NCBI GenBank assembly: GCA_022866005.1
Contig: JALHTV010000163.1
Span: 1 to 8,081, forward strand
Source: Phycisphaerae bacterium
GTDB taxonomy: Bacteria > Planctomycetota > Phycisphaerae > SM23-33
Reading direction: 5' to 3'
Length of the DNA: 8,081 nt
Part shown: one piece after another, positions 1-5,640 of the stretch
Layout of the letters: each line of letters opens with the position of its first letter
Position numbering within the stretch: position 1 is the stretch's first letter
The notes under the pieces: model-generated
What the model was told of the DNA's origin: nothing
Seen by the model: the letters and a program-made list of their open reading frames with translations, nothing else
The model's database searches: none
Translations under genes and position numbers: made by a program

Positions 1-1
1 C

Positions 2-1723
2 GAGGAGCGCATCAAGGCCGTCATGAACGAGGTCCGCCGCGCGAAGAACGTCATCCTGTTCATCGACGAGATGCACACGCTGGTCGGGGCCGGTGGGGCC
101 GAGGGCGCGATCGACGCGGCCAACGTGCTCAAGCCCTCGCTGTCGCGCGGCGAGATCCAGTGCATCGGCGCCACGACGATGGACGAGTACCGCAAGTACA
201 TCGAGAAGGACGGCGCCCTGGAGCGGCGGTTCCAGACGATCATCGTCAACCCGCCCAACCGCGAGCAGACCCTCGACATCCTCCGCGGCCTGCGCGACCG
301 CTACGAGGCCCACCACCGCGTGCGCATCAGCGACCGGGCGCTGGAGCAGGCGGTCGAGCTGTCCAGCCGCTACATCACCGGGCGCGTCCAGCCCGACAAG
401 GCCATCGACGTCATCGACGAGGCAGGGGCGCGCGTGCGCCTCAAGACCATGAAGCGCCCGCCGGACCTGTCGGAACTGGAGGCCGAGATCACCCGCCTCC
501 AGAACGAGAAGGACGAGGCCGTCAAGAACGCCGACTACGAGCGTGCGGCCGAGCTGCGCGACAAGGCGGAGGGCCTCCGGGGCCAGAAGGACGAGCTCCA
601 ACGGGCCTGGAAGGATCGCACCGAGGAGATCGGCGGCACGGTGGACGAGGAAGTCGTCGCCGAGGTGGTCTCCAAGATGACCGGCGTGCCGCTGACGCGC
701 CTGGAGAAGGAAGAGGCCCAGCGGTTGCTGGAGCTGGAGAGTGAGCTGCACAAGCGCGTGGTCAGCCAGGACGAGGCCATTAAGGCGGTCGCCATGAGCA
801 TCCGCCGCGCGCGGGCCGGCCTGAAGGACCCCCGACGCCCCATGGGCAGCTTCATCTTCGCCGGGCCTTCCGGGGTCGGCAAGACGCTGCTCTCTAAGGC
901 GCTGGCGGAGTTCATGTTCGGGGACGAGGAGGCCCTGGTCCAGATCGACATGTCGGAGTACATGGAGAAGCACAACGTCTCGCGGCTGATCGGCGCCCCG
1001 CCCGGCTACGTCGGCTACGAGGAAGGCGGCCAGCTCACCGAGCGCATTCGCCGCCGGCCCTACGCGGTCGTATTGCTGGACGAGATCGAGAAGGCCCACC
1101 CCGACGTGTTCAACACACTGCTCCAGATCATGGAGGAAGGCCACCTGACCGACTCCTTTGGCCGGCGGGTGGACTTCCGCAATACGATCCTCATCCTGAC
1201 GACCAACATCGGCGCCGAGATGATCAAGAGCGGCGGCGGCTTCGGCTTCAGCAAGCGCGACGAGGAGACCACCTACGAGAAGATGAAGGACATGCTCCAC
1301 AAGGAGGTGGAGCGGCACTTCCGGCCGGAGTTCATCAACCGCTTGGACGACGTGATCGTCTTCAAGGCGCTCTACCGCGACGACCTGCAAACCATCGTGG
1401 ACTACGAGCTGCGCAAGGTCCGCCAGCGCCTCACCGACGAGCACGGGCTGGAGCTGGAACTTACCGAAGCGGCCCGGCAGTTCCTCATCGACAAGGGCTT
1501 TAACCCCGACTTCGGCGCCCGGCCACTGCGGCGCGCGATCGAGCAGCACGTCGAGGACCCCATCAGCGAGGAGATCCTCCGCGGGGCGTACAAGGACGCG
1601 GCCAAGGTCGTCGTGTCCGTGGCCGACGTGCCCGAGGGCGAGGAAAAGCACCTGACGTTCACCGCCACCGGCACGAAGCAAGCCCCCGCAGAGAAGTTGC
1701 AGGAAGTCCACGAGAGCACCTAG
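2..1723 (+). CDS. clpC: ATP-dependent Clp protease ATP-binding subunit ClpC (3' part, start outside window)
   Basis: This is an AAA+ unfoldase that feeds substrates to the ClpP peptidase in the cytoplasm. The frame is open from base 2, so the N-terminal Clp_N repeats and the first Walker A lie upstream. Counting from base 2, one sees the first-domain Walker B (FIDEMH, about residues 20-25), sensor 1 (IGATT) and arginine finger (ALERRF). A short middle region with a UVR-like motif (NADYERAAELRDKAEGL, about 176-192) follows; a UVR motif and short middle domain point to ClpC rather than ClpB. The second domain has Walker A GPSGVGKT (288-295), pore-loop GYVGYEEGG, Walker B LLDEIEKAHP, sensor 1 TTNIG and sensor 2 GARPLRRAIE. 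A GFGF stretch (about 413-416) sits where ClpC carries its ClpP-docking loop, so partnership with ClpP is likely. The frame is intact and ends at TAG. Family assignment is firm; the symbol rests on the UVR motif. Confidence 0.95.
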   Translation, partial: EERIKAVMNEVRRAKNVILFIDEMHTLVGAGGAEGAIDAANVLKPSLSRGEIQCIGATTMDEYRKYIEKDGALERRFQTIIVNPPNREQTLDILRGLRDRYEAHHRVRISDRALEQAVELSSRYITGRVQPDKAIDVIDEAGARVRLKTMKRPPDLSELEAEITRLQNEKDEAVKNADYERAAELRDKAEGLRGQKDELQRAWKDRTEEIGGTVDEEVVAEVVSKMTGVPLTRLEKEEAQRLLELESELHKRVVSQDEAIKAVAMSIRRARAGLKDPRRPMGSFIFAGPSGVGKTLLSKALAEFMFGDEEALVQIDMSEYMEKHNVSRLIGAPPGYVGYEEGGQLTERIRRRPYAVVLLDEIEKAHPDVFNTLLQIMEEGHLTDSFGRRVDFRNTILILTTNIGAEMIKSGGGFGFSKRDEETTYEKMKDMLHKEVERHFRPEFINRLDDVIVFKALYRDDLQTIVDYELRKVRQRLTDEHGLELELTEAARQFLIDKGFNPDFGARPLRRAIEQHVEDPISEEILRGAYKDAAKVVVSVADVPEGEEKHLTFTATGTKQAPAEKLQEVHEST

Positions 1724-1774
1724 CGACGAAGGCGCCCATCGTGCCCGCGGCCACGACGCGTCGCGGGAGGCGCC

Positions 1775-1815
1775 GTGTGGAAGCCCCGTGCGTCAGCACG
1801 GGGAGGTCATCGCAC
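1775..1815 (+). other. Orphan hairpin resembling IS200/IS605-TnpB right end / omega-RNA 3' end
   Basis: A perfect 8-bp stem (CCCCGTGC 1784-1791, GCACGGGG 1796-1803) closes a 4-base loop GTCA. It is preceded by GTGGAAG and followed by AGGTCATCGCAC. This layout (GGAAG, C-rich arm, small TCA-type loop, G-rich arm, AGG) is what I know from the right ends of IS200/IS605 elements, where the hairpin also forms the 3' end of the TnpB guide RNA. No tnpA or tnpB lies nearby; clpC ends 60 bases upstream. It may be a fossil end, a non-autonomous element, or simply a clpC terminator hairpin. Similarity is from memory of the pattern, not from a search. Confidence 0.4.
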
Positions 1816-1834
1816 AGGGTGTTGCCGACACTAT

Positions 1835-1860
1835 CCCCGGCCTGACGGCCGGGGCTTTCG
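1835..1860 (+). terminator. GC hairpin with short T run, probable terminator
   Basis: A perfect 8-bp stem (CCCCGGCC 1835-1842, GGCCGGGG 1847-1854) closes a TGAC loop and is followed by CTTTCG. The T run is short, so intrinsic strength is uncertain. Its place between clpC and the sigma gene suits the end of the clpC transcript. Confidence 0.5.
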
Positions 1861-1917
1861 TTCCTGAATCCGCCCACGCACTTGGTGCTGTTCCCTTCGG
1901 GTCTCGACCTTTCGACC

Positions 1918-1946
1918 TTCCGGCTTCGCCAAGGCTACGCCGGACA
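1918..1946. repeat. Interrupted palindrome, possible dispersed repeat unit
   Basis: CCGGC (1920-1924) and GCCGG (1939-1943) flank an inner GCC-AA-GGC. The core CTTCGCCAAGGCTACG resembles short palindromic units that I recall as dispersed in planctomycete and verrucomicrobial genomes. Only one copy is visible here, so the repeat status is inferred. The rest of 1855-1998 shows no gene. Confidence 0.25.
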
Positions 1947-1999
1947 CGTCAACCTCCGACCCGCGCGCCAAGGGTGCTCCCTCCCGGGCGGTTTCGTGA

Positions 2000-2017
2000 T
2001 ATAGTCTCCACGTGGAG
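2000..2017 (+). promoter_or_regulatory. -10 box (TATAGT) abutting a 12-bp perfect palindrome, sigma operon promoter
   Basis: TATAGT (2000-2005) is a good -10 element with no clear -35 at 16-18 bases upstream. Directly after it lies CTCCACGTGGAG (2006-2017), a perfect 12-bp palindrome that would span the predicted transcription start near 2012. An operator at this position would control the sigma/anti-sigma pair. Its arms have no loop, so a DNA-binding dimer is likelier than an RNA hairpin. The regulator is unknown. Confidence 0.45.
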
Positions 2018-2050
2018 GGTCCGGCGCGGCAGGTGGGCCCAGGGAACACC

Positions 2051-2545
2051 GTGACCGAACGAGCGTCAAAACTGGTGGCGGACGACCGGGCGGCGGCTCG
2101 CGGGCAGACGATTGCCTTCGAGGACCTGGCGCTCGTCGACCGCTGCCGCAAAGGCGACATGCAGGCCTTCGGCTTGCTGGTGGCCAAGTACCAGGATCGG
2201 ATCTTCAACCTCATCTGGCGCATGTGCCCCCGGCAGGCCGACGCCGAAGAGCTGGCCCAGGAAGTGTTCCTGCGGGCGCTGCAAAAACTGGATCAGTTCC
2301 GCGGGCACAGCCAGTTCTACACCTGGCTGTTCCGCATCGCGGCCAACCTGGTCCTGTCGCACCGCCGCCGCGAGGGGCGGATCCGGTTCGTGCCGCTGGG
2401 CGAGGGCGCCGACTGCGACGGCCAGGCGTCCGCCGCGCCCGTGGCGGTGGTGGCGCAGCGGCGGCACCCGGCGCCTGAGGCCGAGGTGATGGCCGCCGAG
2501 ACCGCTGCCCGCGTGGCCGAGGCGCTGGAAGCGCTGGACGAGTAG
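2051..2545 (+). CDS. ECF-type RNA polymerase sigma factor, truncated after region 2 by an in-frame TAG
   Basis: This is a sigma-70 family factor of the ECF type. GTG at 2051 is preferred because AGGGA (2041-2045) lies 5 bases upstream and the predicted transcription start is near 2012, which argues against the earlier GTG at 2012. Of 164 residues, region 2 covers about 24-108: ALVDRCRKGDMQAF, then DAEELAQEVFLRAL (about 64-77), then the region 2.3/2.4 core FYTWLFRIAANLVLSHRRR. A linker of about 45 residues ends at ALDE, exactly where region 4 should begin with EHR. The next codon is TAG (2543-2545), and region 4 continues in the same frame after it. As read, the product could bind core polymerase and a -10 element but lacks the -35-binding helix-turn-helix. 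The protein alone is probably not a functional sigma factor. Confidence 0.85.
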   Translation: MTERASKLVADDRAAARGQTIAFEDLALVDRCRKGDMQAFGLLVAKYQDRIFNLIWRMCPRQADAEELAQEVFLRALQKLDQFRGHSQFYTWLFRIAANLVLSHRRREGRIRFVPLGEGADCDGQASAAPVAVVAQRRHPAPEAEVMAAETAARVAEALEALDE

Positions 2546-2692
2546 CATCGATTGATCGTGGTCCTCCGCGACATGGAGGACATGGACTATGCGGAGATCG
2601 CAGCCGTGCTGGAGCTGCCGGTGGGGACGGTCAAGAGCCGCCTGCACCGGGCACGCAGCCTGCTGAAGGAGCACCTGAGCGACTTGGTCTAG
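2546..2692 (+). pseudogene. Sigma factor region 4 segment, in frame behind the TAG
   Basis: These 48 codons continue the sigma frame without any shift: HRLIVVLRDMEDMDYAEIAA, then VLELPVGTVKSRLHRARSLL. This is a complete, well-kept region 4 with its helix-turn-helix (YAEIAAVLELPVGTVKSRL). One change of GAG to TAG at 2543 explains the break. Possible internal starts are GTG 2558 and ATG 2573, but neither has a ribosome binding site, so separate translation is doubtful. The intact codons suggest a very recent mutation, a strain-mixture artefact or a sequencing error. The true stop TAG at 2690-2692 lies 4 bases before the anti-sigma gene. Confidence 0.85.
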
Positions 2693-2696
2693 GCCC

Positions 2697-3842
2697 ATGG
2701 ACGACAAGGACAACATCTCCGAGCAGTTGTCGGCCTACCTGGACGGGGAACTGTCCGACGCCGAGGCCCGCCGCGTTGAGGCGGCCCTGAGGGACGATCC
2801 GGCCTTGGCGCGGGAGCTGGAGGCGCTGCGGGCCACCCGCCAGCTCGTCCGCTCGCTGCCGGCGGCCAAGGCCCCGGAGGGCTTCACCGCCGCCGTGATG
2901 GACAGGGCCGAGCGCCTGCAACTGGTCGCCCCGACCCCCAGGCCCAGCCGCTGGAGGCTCCACTGGGCGTCGCTGGCGACCGCGGCGCTGGTGCTTGTCG
3001 CCGTGGGCATCGGCGCGGTGGTGACGGTCACCGTCACGCTGATGCCCAGTTGGTCGGACAAGGTCGCCCACAGGGATGAGGCCAAGCGGCTGGCCGTCGC
3101 GCGCGAGAAGGCCGCGGAAGAAAAGGGCGCGGAGCCCGCCGGTGCCCCGTTGATGGCGGACAGCGGCAAGCCCGCCGAGACGGGCCCAGCCGTCCAAATC
3201 GCTGCCGAGCCGCGCCTGGCGGGCGCGGCAGAGGCGGGGAGGCTCAATGCCATCGAGGGAAGTGCGGAGGTCTCTCCCGGCCTGACCGCTAGTGCCGAGC
3301 GACCCGGGGATCAGGTGGGCATGCTGAACGCCCCTGTCTACATCCGCCGAGAGAAGTCCGGCAGCCTCCCGGGGCCCGCGGATCAGATGCGCCAGGCGCC
3401 CGGCACCTCAGCCCCCGCACGCGACGTGGACCAGATCGGCGTGATGCCCGCCCTGGCTGCCGCACCCGGCCCGCGGGGCGACCGGCCCCCCGGTGTGGTG
3501 ACGCAGGTGGGGGAGCCGCTGTACCGTGTCCCTTCGGAGCGCGAGGGGGCGGCCCCCAGCACCCAGGCGGCTGCCCTCCCCGGCCCCGCGGGGACGGTCG
3601 GCTACCTCAAGACGCTTCTGGAAGCCGAGCCCTCGGGGGCGGCTGGCGCCCCGGTCCCTCGCGGCAGTCTGCGGCCGCTGGGGATCGAACGGGGGACCGT
3701 CTTGGCTGCCGACGCTACGCCGGCGGGACTGCCGACCACCCAGCCTACTTCCGCGCCGTCCTCCCAGGCGACCTCTCAACCCGCCAGCCAGCCGACCTCT
3801 CAGCCGACAAGCGCCCCGGCCTCGGGCCCGGGTGGCCAGTAG
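2697..3842 (+). CDS. Membrane anti-sigma factor with long Pro/Ser/Thr/Gln-rich outer tail
   Basis: The protein has 381 residues. The N-terminus (ISEQLSAYLDGELSDAEARR, 7-26, then LRATRQLVRSLP) has the helical layout of anti-sigma domains but lacks the His-x3-Cys-x2-Cys zinc residues, so it would be a zinc-free type. A membrane helix covers about residues 91-116 (SLATAALVLVAVGIGAVVTV). The remaining 260 or so residues would lie outside the membrane and are low in predicted order, ending in a TSQP/ASQP-rich tail. It starts 4 bases after the sigma stop with no clear ribosome binding site of its own, which suggests translational coupling. It would hold the sigma factor at the membrane until a signal arrives. 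Function comes from position and topology; the outer domain matches nothing I recognise. Confidence 0.75.
   Translation: MDDKDNISEQLSAYLDGELSDAEARRVEAALRDDPALARELEALRATRQLVRSLPAAKAPEGFTAAVMDRAERLQLVAPTPRPSRWRLHWASLATAALVLVAVGIGAVVTVTVTLMPSWSDKVAHRDEAKRLAVAREKAAEEKGAEPAGAPLMADSGKPAETGPAVQIAAEPRLAGAAEAGRLNAIEGSAEVSPGLTASAERPGDQVGMLNAPVYIRREKSGSLPGPADQMRQAPGTSAPARDVDQIGVMPALAAAPGPRGDRPPGVVTQVGEPLYRVPSEREGAAPSTQAAALPGPAGTVGYLKTLLEAEPSGAAGAPVPRGSLRPLGIERGTVLAADATPAGLPTTQPTSAPSSQATSQPASQPTSQPTSAPASGPGGQ
3738..3830 (+). repeat. Low-complexity Thr/Ser/Gln/Pro coding repeat
   Basis: Residues 348-377 of the anti-sigma protein consist of short degenerate units of TSQP, ASQP and TSAP. The DNA repeats short cag-ccg-acc-tct blocks. 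Such tails often act as flexible linkers through the cell wall or envelope; here that role is inferred from composition only. The number of units may vary between strains by slippage. Confidence 0.6.
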
Positions 3843-3872
3843 GCGGCTGCCTTTGGGCACAACGCCCGGTCC

Positions 3873-4169
3873 TTAGTCCCCGGGTTCTGTCTTGCGGCTT
3901 GGAAGCGGCTCGTAGGACCAGTCCTTGCTGATGACCTTGCCGTCGCGGAAGTAGATGACGGCCCAGCAATAGGGGGTGTCGGTGTGCACGTAGGTCCAGA
4001 CGTCGGCCTCCTGGTAGGTCGGCCGGCCCAGGACGTTGCGGACGTCCCAGTCTGGCTGGCCGACGTAGAGGGTCTCGTAGCGCTGGCGGGTGAACGGGGA
4101 GCGGTTGCAGCCGACCGGCCACGCCGCCAGCAGCAGGGCCAGCAGGACCAGGGGCAGTCGGTGTCTCAT
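3873..4169 (-). CDS. Small lipoprotein, BamE/SmpA-like fold
   Basis: The protein has 98 residues. ATG at 4169 is chosen over upstream in-frame ATGs because it opens directly into a signal peptide (MRHRLPLVLLALLLAAWPVG) and has GGAG 6 bases before it. Cys21 would be the lipidated residue, although the lipobox (PVGC) is weak at -3. The mature part, with YETLYVGQPDWDVRNVLGRP and later VIYFRDGKVISKDW, follows the SmpA/OmlA pattern of a G-x-s-x-x-x-V-x-x-x-L-G-x-P turn followed by a strand ending in F-x-D-G-K-V. BamE helps outer-membrane protein assembly, but this fold also occurs in unrelated envelope lipoproteins, so the role is open. It is the last gene of the minus-strand cluster, 31 bases after its neighbour, and converges on the anti-sigma gene across a 30-base gap. 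Confidence 0.7.
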   Translation of the reverse strand: MRHRLPLVLLALLLAAWPVGCNRSPFTRQRYETLYVGQPDWDVRNVLGRPTYQEADVWTYVHTDTPYCWAVIYFRDGKVISKDWSYEPLPSRKTEPGD

Positions 4170-4200
4170 GGCAGGCTCCGGGTGAAGTCGGCGGCTGGGG

Positions 4201-4740
4201 CTACTGTCCCGAGACGAACACCCGCTCGGCAAACAAGCGCTCGGTGTACGGGCTGGAGAACGTCGCCACCAGCACGAACCGCTCACCGACCGGGATGGGG
4301 TGCGACCACTGGAGGCGGAACTGGTAGGTGCGTGTGATGCTGTCCCAGTGGCGCAGGTTGGTCTTGGGGCCCGTCAGCGGCACGTCCCAGCTGGCGATCT
4401 TGGTGTCCTTGGCGTCGAGGCTGTTGGGGCGGTAGGTGTATAGCTCGAAGTGGAAATCGCCGAACGCCCGCGTCGTGTCGCCGTAAGAGTCCTTGGCCTC
4501 GAGGCGGACATCGACGCCCGTGATCCCACCGGCGTCATCGAAGGACCGCATGCCCGTGAACGGGTGGATGCTGACGGTCTTGGGCAGCACCAGGGTTACG
4601 GGGTAGGGCACCGGCCCGGTGGTGGCTGGCCGGGCGGGGCGCATGGTCCACTGGGGCCACTTGAAGTCCTGGCAGGCCGGCAGCGCCAGCGCCACCAGCA
4701 GCACCAGCCACAGCCGACGGCATGGGTTGGTCTGTATCAC
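4201..4740 (-). CDS. Lipoprotein of unknown function
   Basis: The protein has 179 residues. GTG at 4740 is preferred: it gives a short positive N-terminus and hydrophobic core (CRRLWLVLLVALALPAC) with lipobox LPAC, Cys23 lipidated, and GAGG 8 bases upstream. A second GTG at 4791 overlaps the kinase stop as GTGA, but it would place 40 residues before the signal peptide and its GGAGG lies only 1 base away. The mature part is rich in beta-strand patterns: FHFELYTYRPNSLDAKDTKI, WDSITRTYQFRLQW, ERFVLVATFSSPYTERL. No catalytic motif was seen. It lies 47 bases after the kinase gene and 31 before the BamE-like gene, which suggests one transcript. I do not recognise the family; an envelope beta-sandwich is the best guess. 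Confidence 0.7.
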   Translation of the reverse strand: MIQTNPCRRLWLVLLVALALPACQDFKWPQWTMRPARPATTGPVPYPVTLVLPKTVSIHPFTGMRSFDDAGGITGVDVRLEAKDSYGDTTRAFGDFHFELYTYRPNSLDAKDTKIASWDVPLTGPKTNLRHWDSITRTYQFRLQWSHPIPVGERFVLVATFSSPYTERLFAERVFVSGQ

Positions 4741-4787
4741 GAAGTCGTCCTCGTCGGTCTCTGCCGCGACAGCCCCGGCCAGACCTG

Positions 4788-5270
4788 TCACCCCTCCAGA
4801 CCGGTGGGGGGAATATACTCCTTCGCCTCCCGCGGCGACAAGCACTCTCCTGGAGGTTCCAGGACGAGCAGCTCGTCGCATTCCTCCCTTTGCGGCGCGT
4901 CGAGGGTGGCCAGGTAGCGGTTAATGGCCTGGGCCATGCGCCCGGCGTCCAGCGTGGGATGCCCGCTGCGTTGGCGGATGCGCTGCTCGCAGAGGGCGCG
5001 CGGCAGGTCGAAGTGGATGATCCTCACCCGGTATCCCCGCTGCCGGGCCGCCGCGACGAACTGGGCGCGCTGGGCGGCCATGGGGTTGGTCCGATCGACG
5101 ACGACCTGCTCTGTGCCGGCCTCCAGGAGTTTCAGGTATTTGGCGAACACACCGGCGAAGTGCCTGGGCCCCTCGTCCTGGCTAGCGCGGACGTGGTGGG
5201 GCAGGCCCGTGCGACAGTAGTGCGTCTTGCCGGACCCGGGCATGCCGACGAGTATGACGACCTCCTTCAT
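4788..5270 (-). CDS. P-loop NTPase / small-molecule or polynucleotide kinase-like protein (AAA_33 type)
   Basis: The protein has 160 residues. Walker A GMPGSGKT is at 9-16 after a hydrophobic strand (VVILV). QDE at 31-33 sits where this family keeps its substrate-side Asp. VVVDRTNP (56-63) is the second strand with the DxTNP pattern seen in the kinase domain of polynucleotide kinase-like proteins. RVRIIHFDLP (81-90) follows, then an arginine-rich lid RIRQRSGHPT (97-106). This suggests phosphate transfer from ATP to a nucleotide, nucleic acid end or other small substrate; the substrate cannot be told from the sequence. It lacks the phosphatase or ligase domains of a full PNKP. ATG 5270 leads straight into the P-loop strand and has only a weak GGTGA upstream. 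It heads the minus-strand cluster. Confidence 0.8.
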   Translation of the reverse strand: MKEVVILVGMPGSGKTHYCRTGLPHHVRASQDEGPRHFAGVFAKYLKLLEAGTEQVVVDRTNPMAAQRAQFVAAARQRGYRVRIIHFDLPRALCEQRIRQRSGHPTLDAGRMAQAINRYLATLDAPQREECDELLVLEPPGECLSPREAKEYIPPTGLEG

Positions 5271-5297
5271 GCCGACTCACCCAACCGCCGCCACTCG

Positions 5298-5313
5298 GCG
5301 CCGCATGCGGCGC
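5298..5313. promoter_or_regulatory. 16-bp perfect palindrome before the kinase gene
   Basis: GCGCCGCATGCGGCGC is fully self-complementary. It lies between the candidate minus-strand -10 box (5334-5339) and the kinase ATG, in the likely 5' leader. It could be an operator or a leader hairpin. Confidence 0.4.
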
Positions 5314-5333
5314 GCGTGACGGCCGAGGAGCCC

Positions 5334-5339
5334 AGTATA
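5334..5339 (-). promoter_or_regulatory. Candidate -10 box for the minus-strand kinase/lipoprotein cluster
   Basis: Read on the minus strand, the hexamer is TATACT, one change from consensus. No good -35 box was found 16-18 bases upstream. Transcription would start near 5327, about 57 bases before the kinase ATG. Confidence 0.4.
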
Positions 5340-5340
5340 T

Positions 5341-5401
5341 CGCCGGTGCGACAGGCCGCCACGGGCTGCGGCACCGGCGGCTCGCCAGTGAACCCGCCGG
5401 T
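5341..5401. promoter_or_regulatory. Three-part CGCCGGT inverted-repeat array in the divergent promoter region
   Basis: CGCCGGT occurs at 5341-5347 and 5395-5401 as a direct repeat, with an inverted copy at 5373-5379. The middle copy can pair with the first over 9 bp (CGCCGGTGC 5341-5349 with 5371-5379) or with the third over 8 bp (5373-5380 with 5394-5401), so the two hairpins exclude each other. Centre spacings are 32 and 22 bases, close to three and two helical turns, which would suit a cooperatively binding regulator. The third copy touches the candidate ferredoxin -35 box. Confidence 0.4.
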
Positions 5402-5430
5402 TGCATCGATGGGGCGAAGGTCCCTAGGAT
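5401..5430 (+). promoter_or_regulatory. Candidate promoter for the ferredoxin gene
   Basis: TTGCAT (5401-5406), an 18-base spacer and TAGGAT (5425-5430) form a plausible sigma-A promoter. Transcription would start near 5437, just before the ribosome binding site GGAGAG (5440-5445), which lies 6 bases before the ATG. Confidence 0.45.
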
Positions 5431-5451
5431 GGTGCAAGCGGAGAGACGCCT

Positions 5452-5640
5452 ATGAAGGCCATTGTAGATCGCGAGGCGTGCATCGGCTGCGGGGTGTGCG
5501 TTCAGGTGTGCGAGGCGGTCTTTGAGCTGGATGGTGACAGCATCGCCGTCGTGAAGGCCAATCCGGTGCCCGCCGACCAGGAGGCCGCCTGCAAAGAGGC
5601 GGCCCAGAGCTGCCCCACCGAGGCCATCAAGCTCCAGTGA
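5452..5640 (+). CDS. Single [4Fe-4S] ferredoxin, Thermotoga type
   Basis: This 62-residue cytoplasmic electron carrier has Cys10, Cys13 and Cys16 in CIGCGVC and Cys54 in SCPTEAI as the four ligands of one [4Fe-4S] cluster. Cys20 and Cys47 occupy the two positions that form a disulfide in the single-cluster ferredoxin of Thermotoga maritima, and the length also matches that type (about 60 residues). The second cluster seen in 2x[4Fe-4S] ferredoxins is missing. The start is set by GGAGAG 6 bases upstream. The gene stands alone on the plus strand, divergent from the kinase gene, so its redox partner cannot be told from the context. Low-potential ferredoxins of this kind commonly serve anaerobic oxidoreductases. 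Confidence 0.93.
   Translation: MKAIVDREACIGCGVCVQVCEAVFELDGDSIAVVKANPVPADQEAACKEAAQSCPTEAIKLQ

Noticed and set aside
2012..2050. GTG 2012 as the sigma factor start
   Set aside because: It lies at the predicted transcription start and inside the palindrome. GTG 2051 has AGGGA at good spacing, and the extra 13 residues show no sigma features.
2543..2545. Genome-wide reassignment of TAG to a sense codon
   Set aside because: clpC, the sigma frame, the anti-sigma gene, the 179-residue lipoprotein and the PEP-CTERM gene all end at TAG at the expected family length or domain border.
2066..3253. Long minus-strand frames opposite the sigma and anti-sigma genes
   Set aside because: They are His/Arg/Ala-rich shadows without recognisable domains; the plus-strand frames have sigma region 2 and 4 and a membrane helix.
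3843..3872. Bidirectional terminator between the convergent genes (GGGC-acaac-GCCC)
   Set aside because: The stem is only 4 bp and has no T run on either side.
4170..4286. Longer start for the BamE-like lipoprotein (ATG 4286)
   Set aside because: It would overlap the upstream lipoprotein gene and put 39 Ser/Arg-rich residues before the signal peptide.
4741..4791. GTG 4791 (GTGA overlap with the kinase stop) as the lipoprotein start
   Set aside because: The overlap looks like translational coupling, but the ribosome binding site would be 1 base away and the signal peptide would be buried about 40 residues in. GTG 4740 gives a normal lipoprotein signal.
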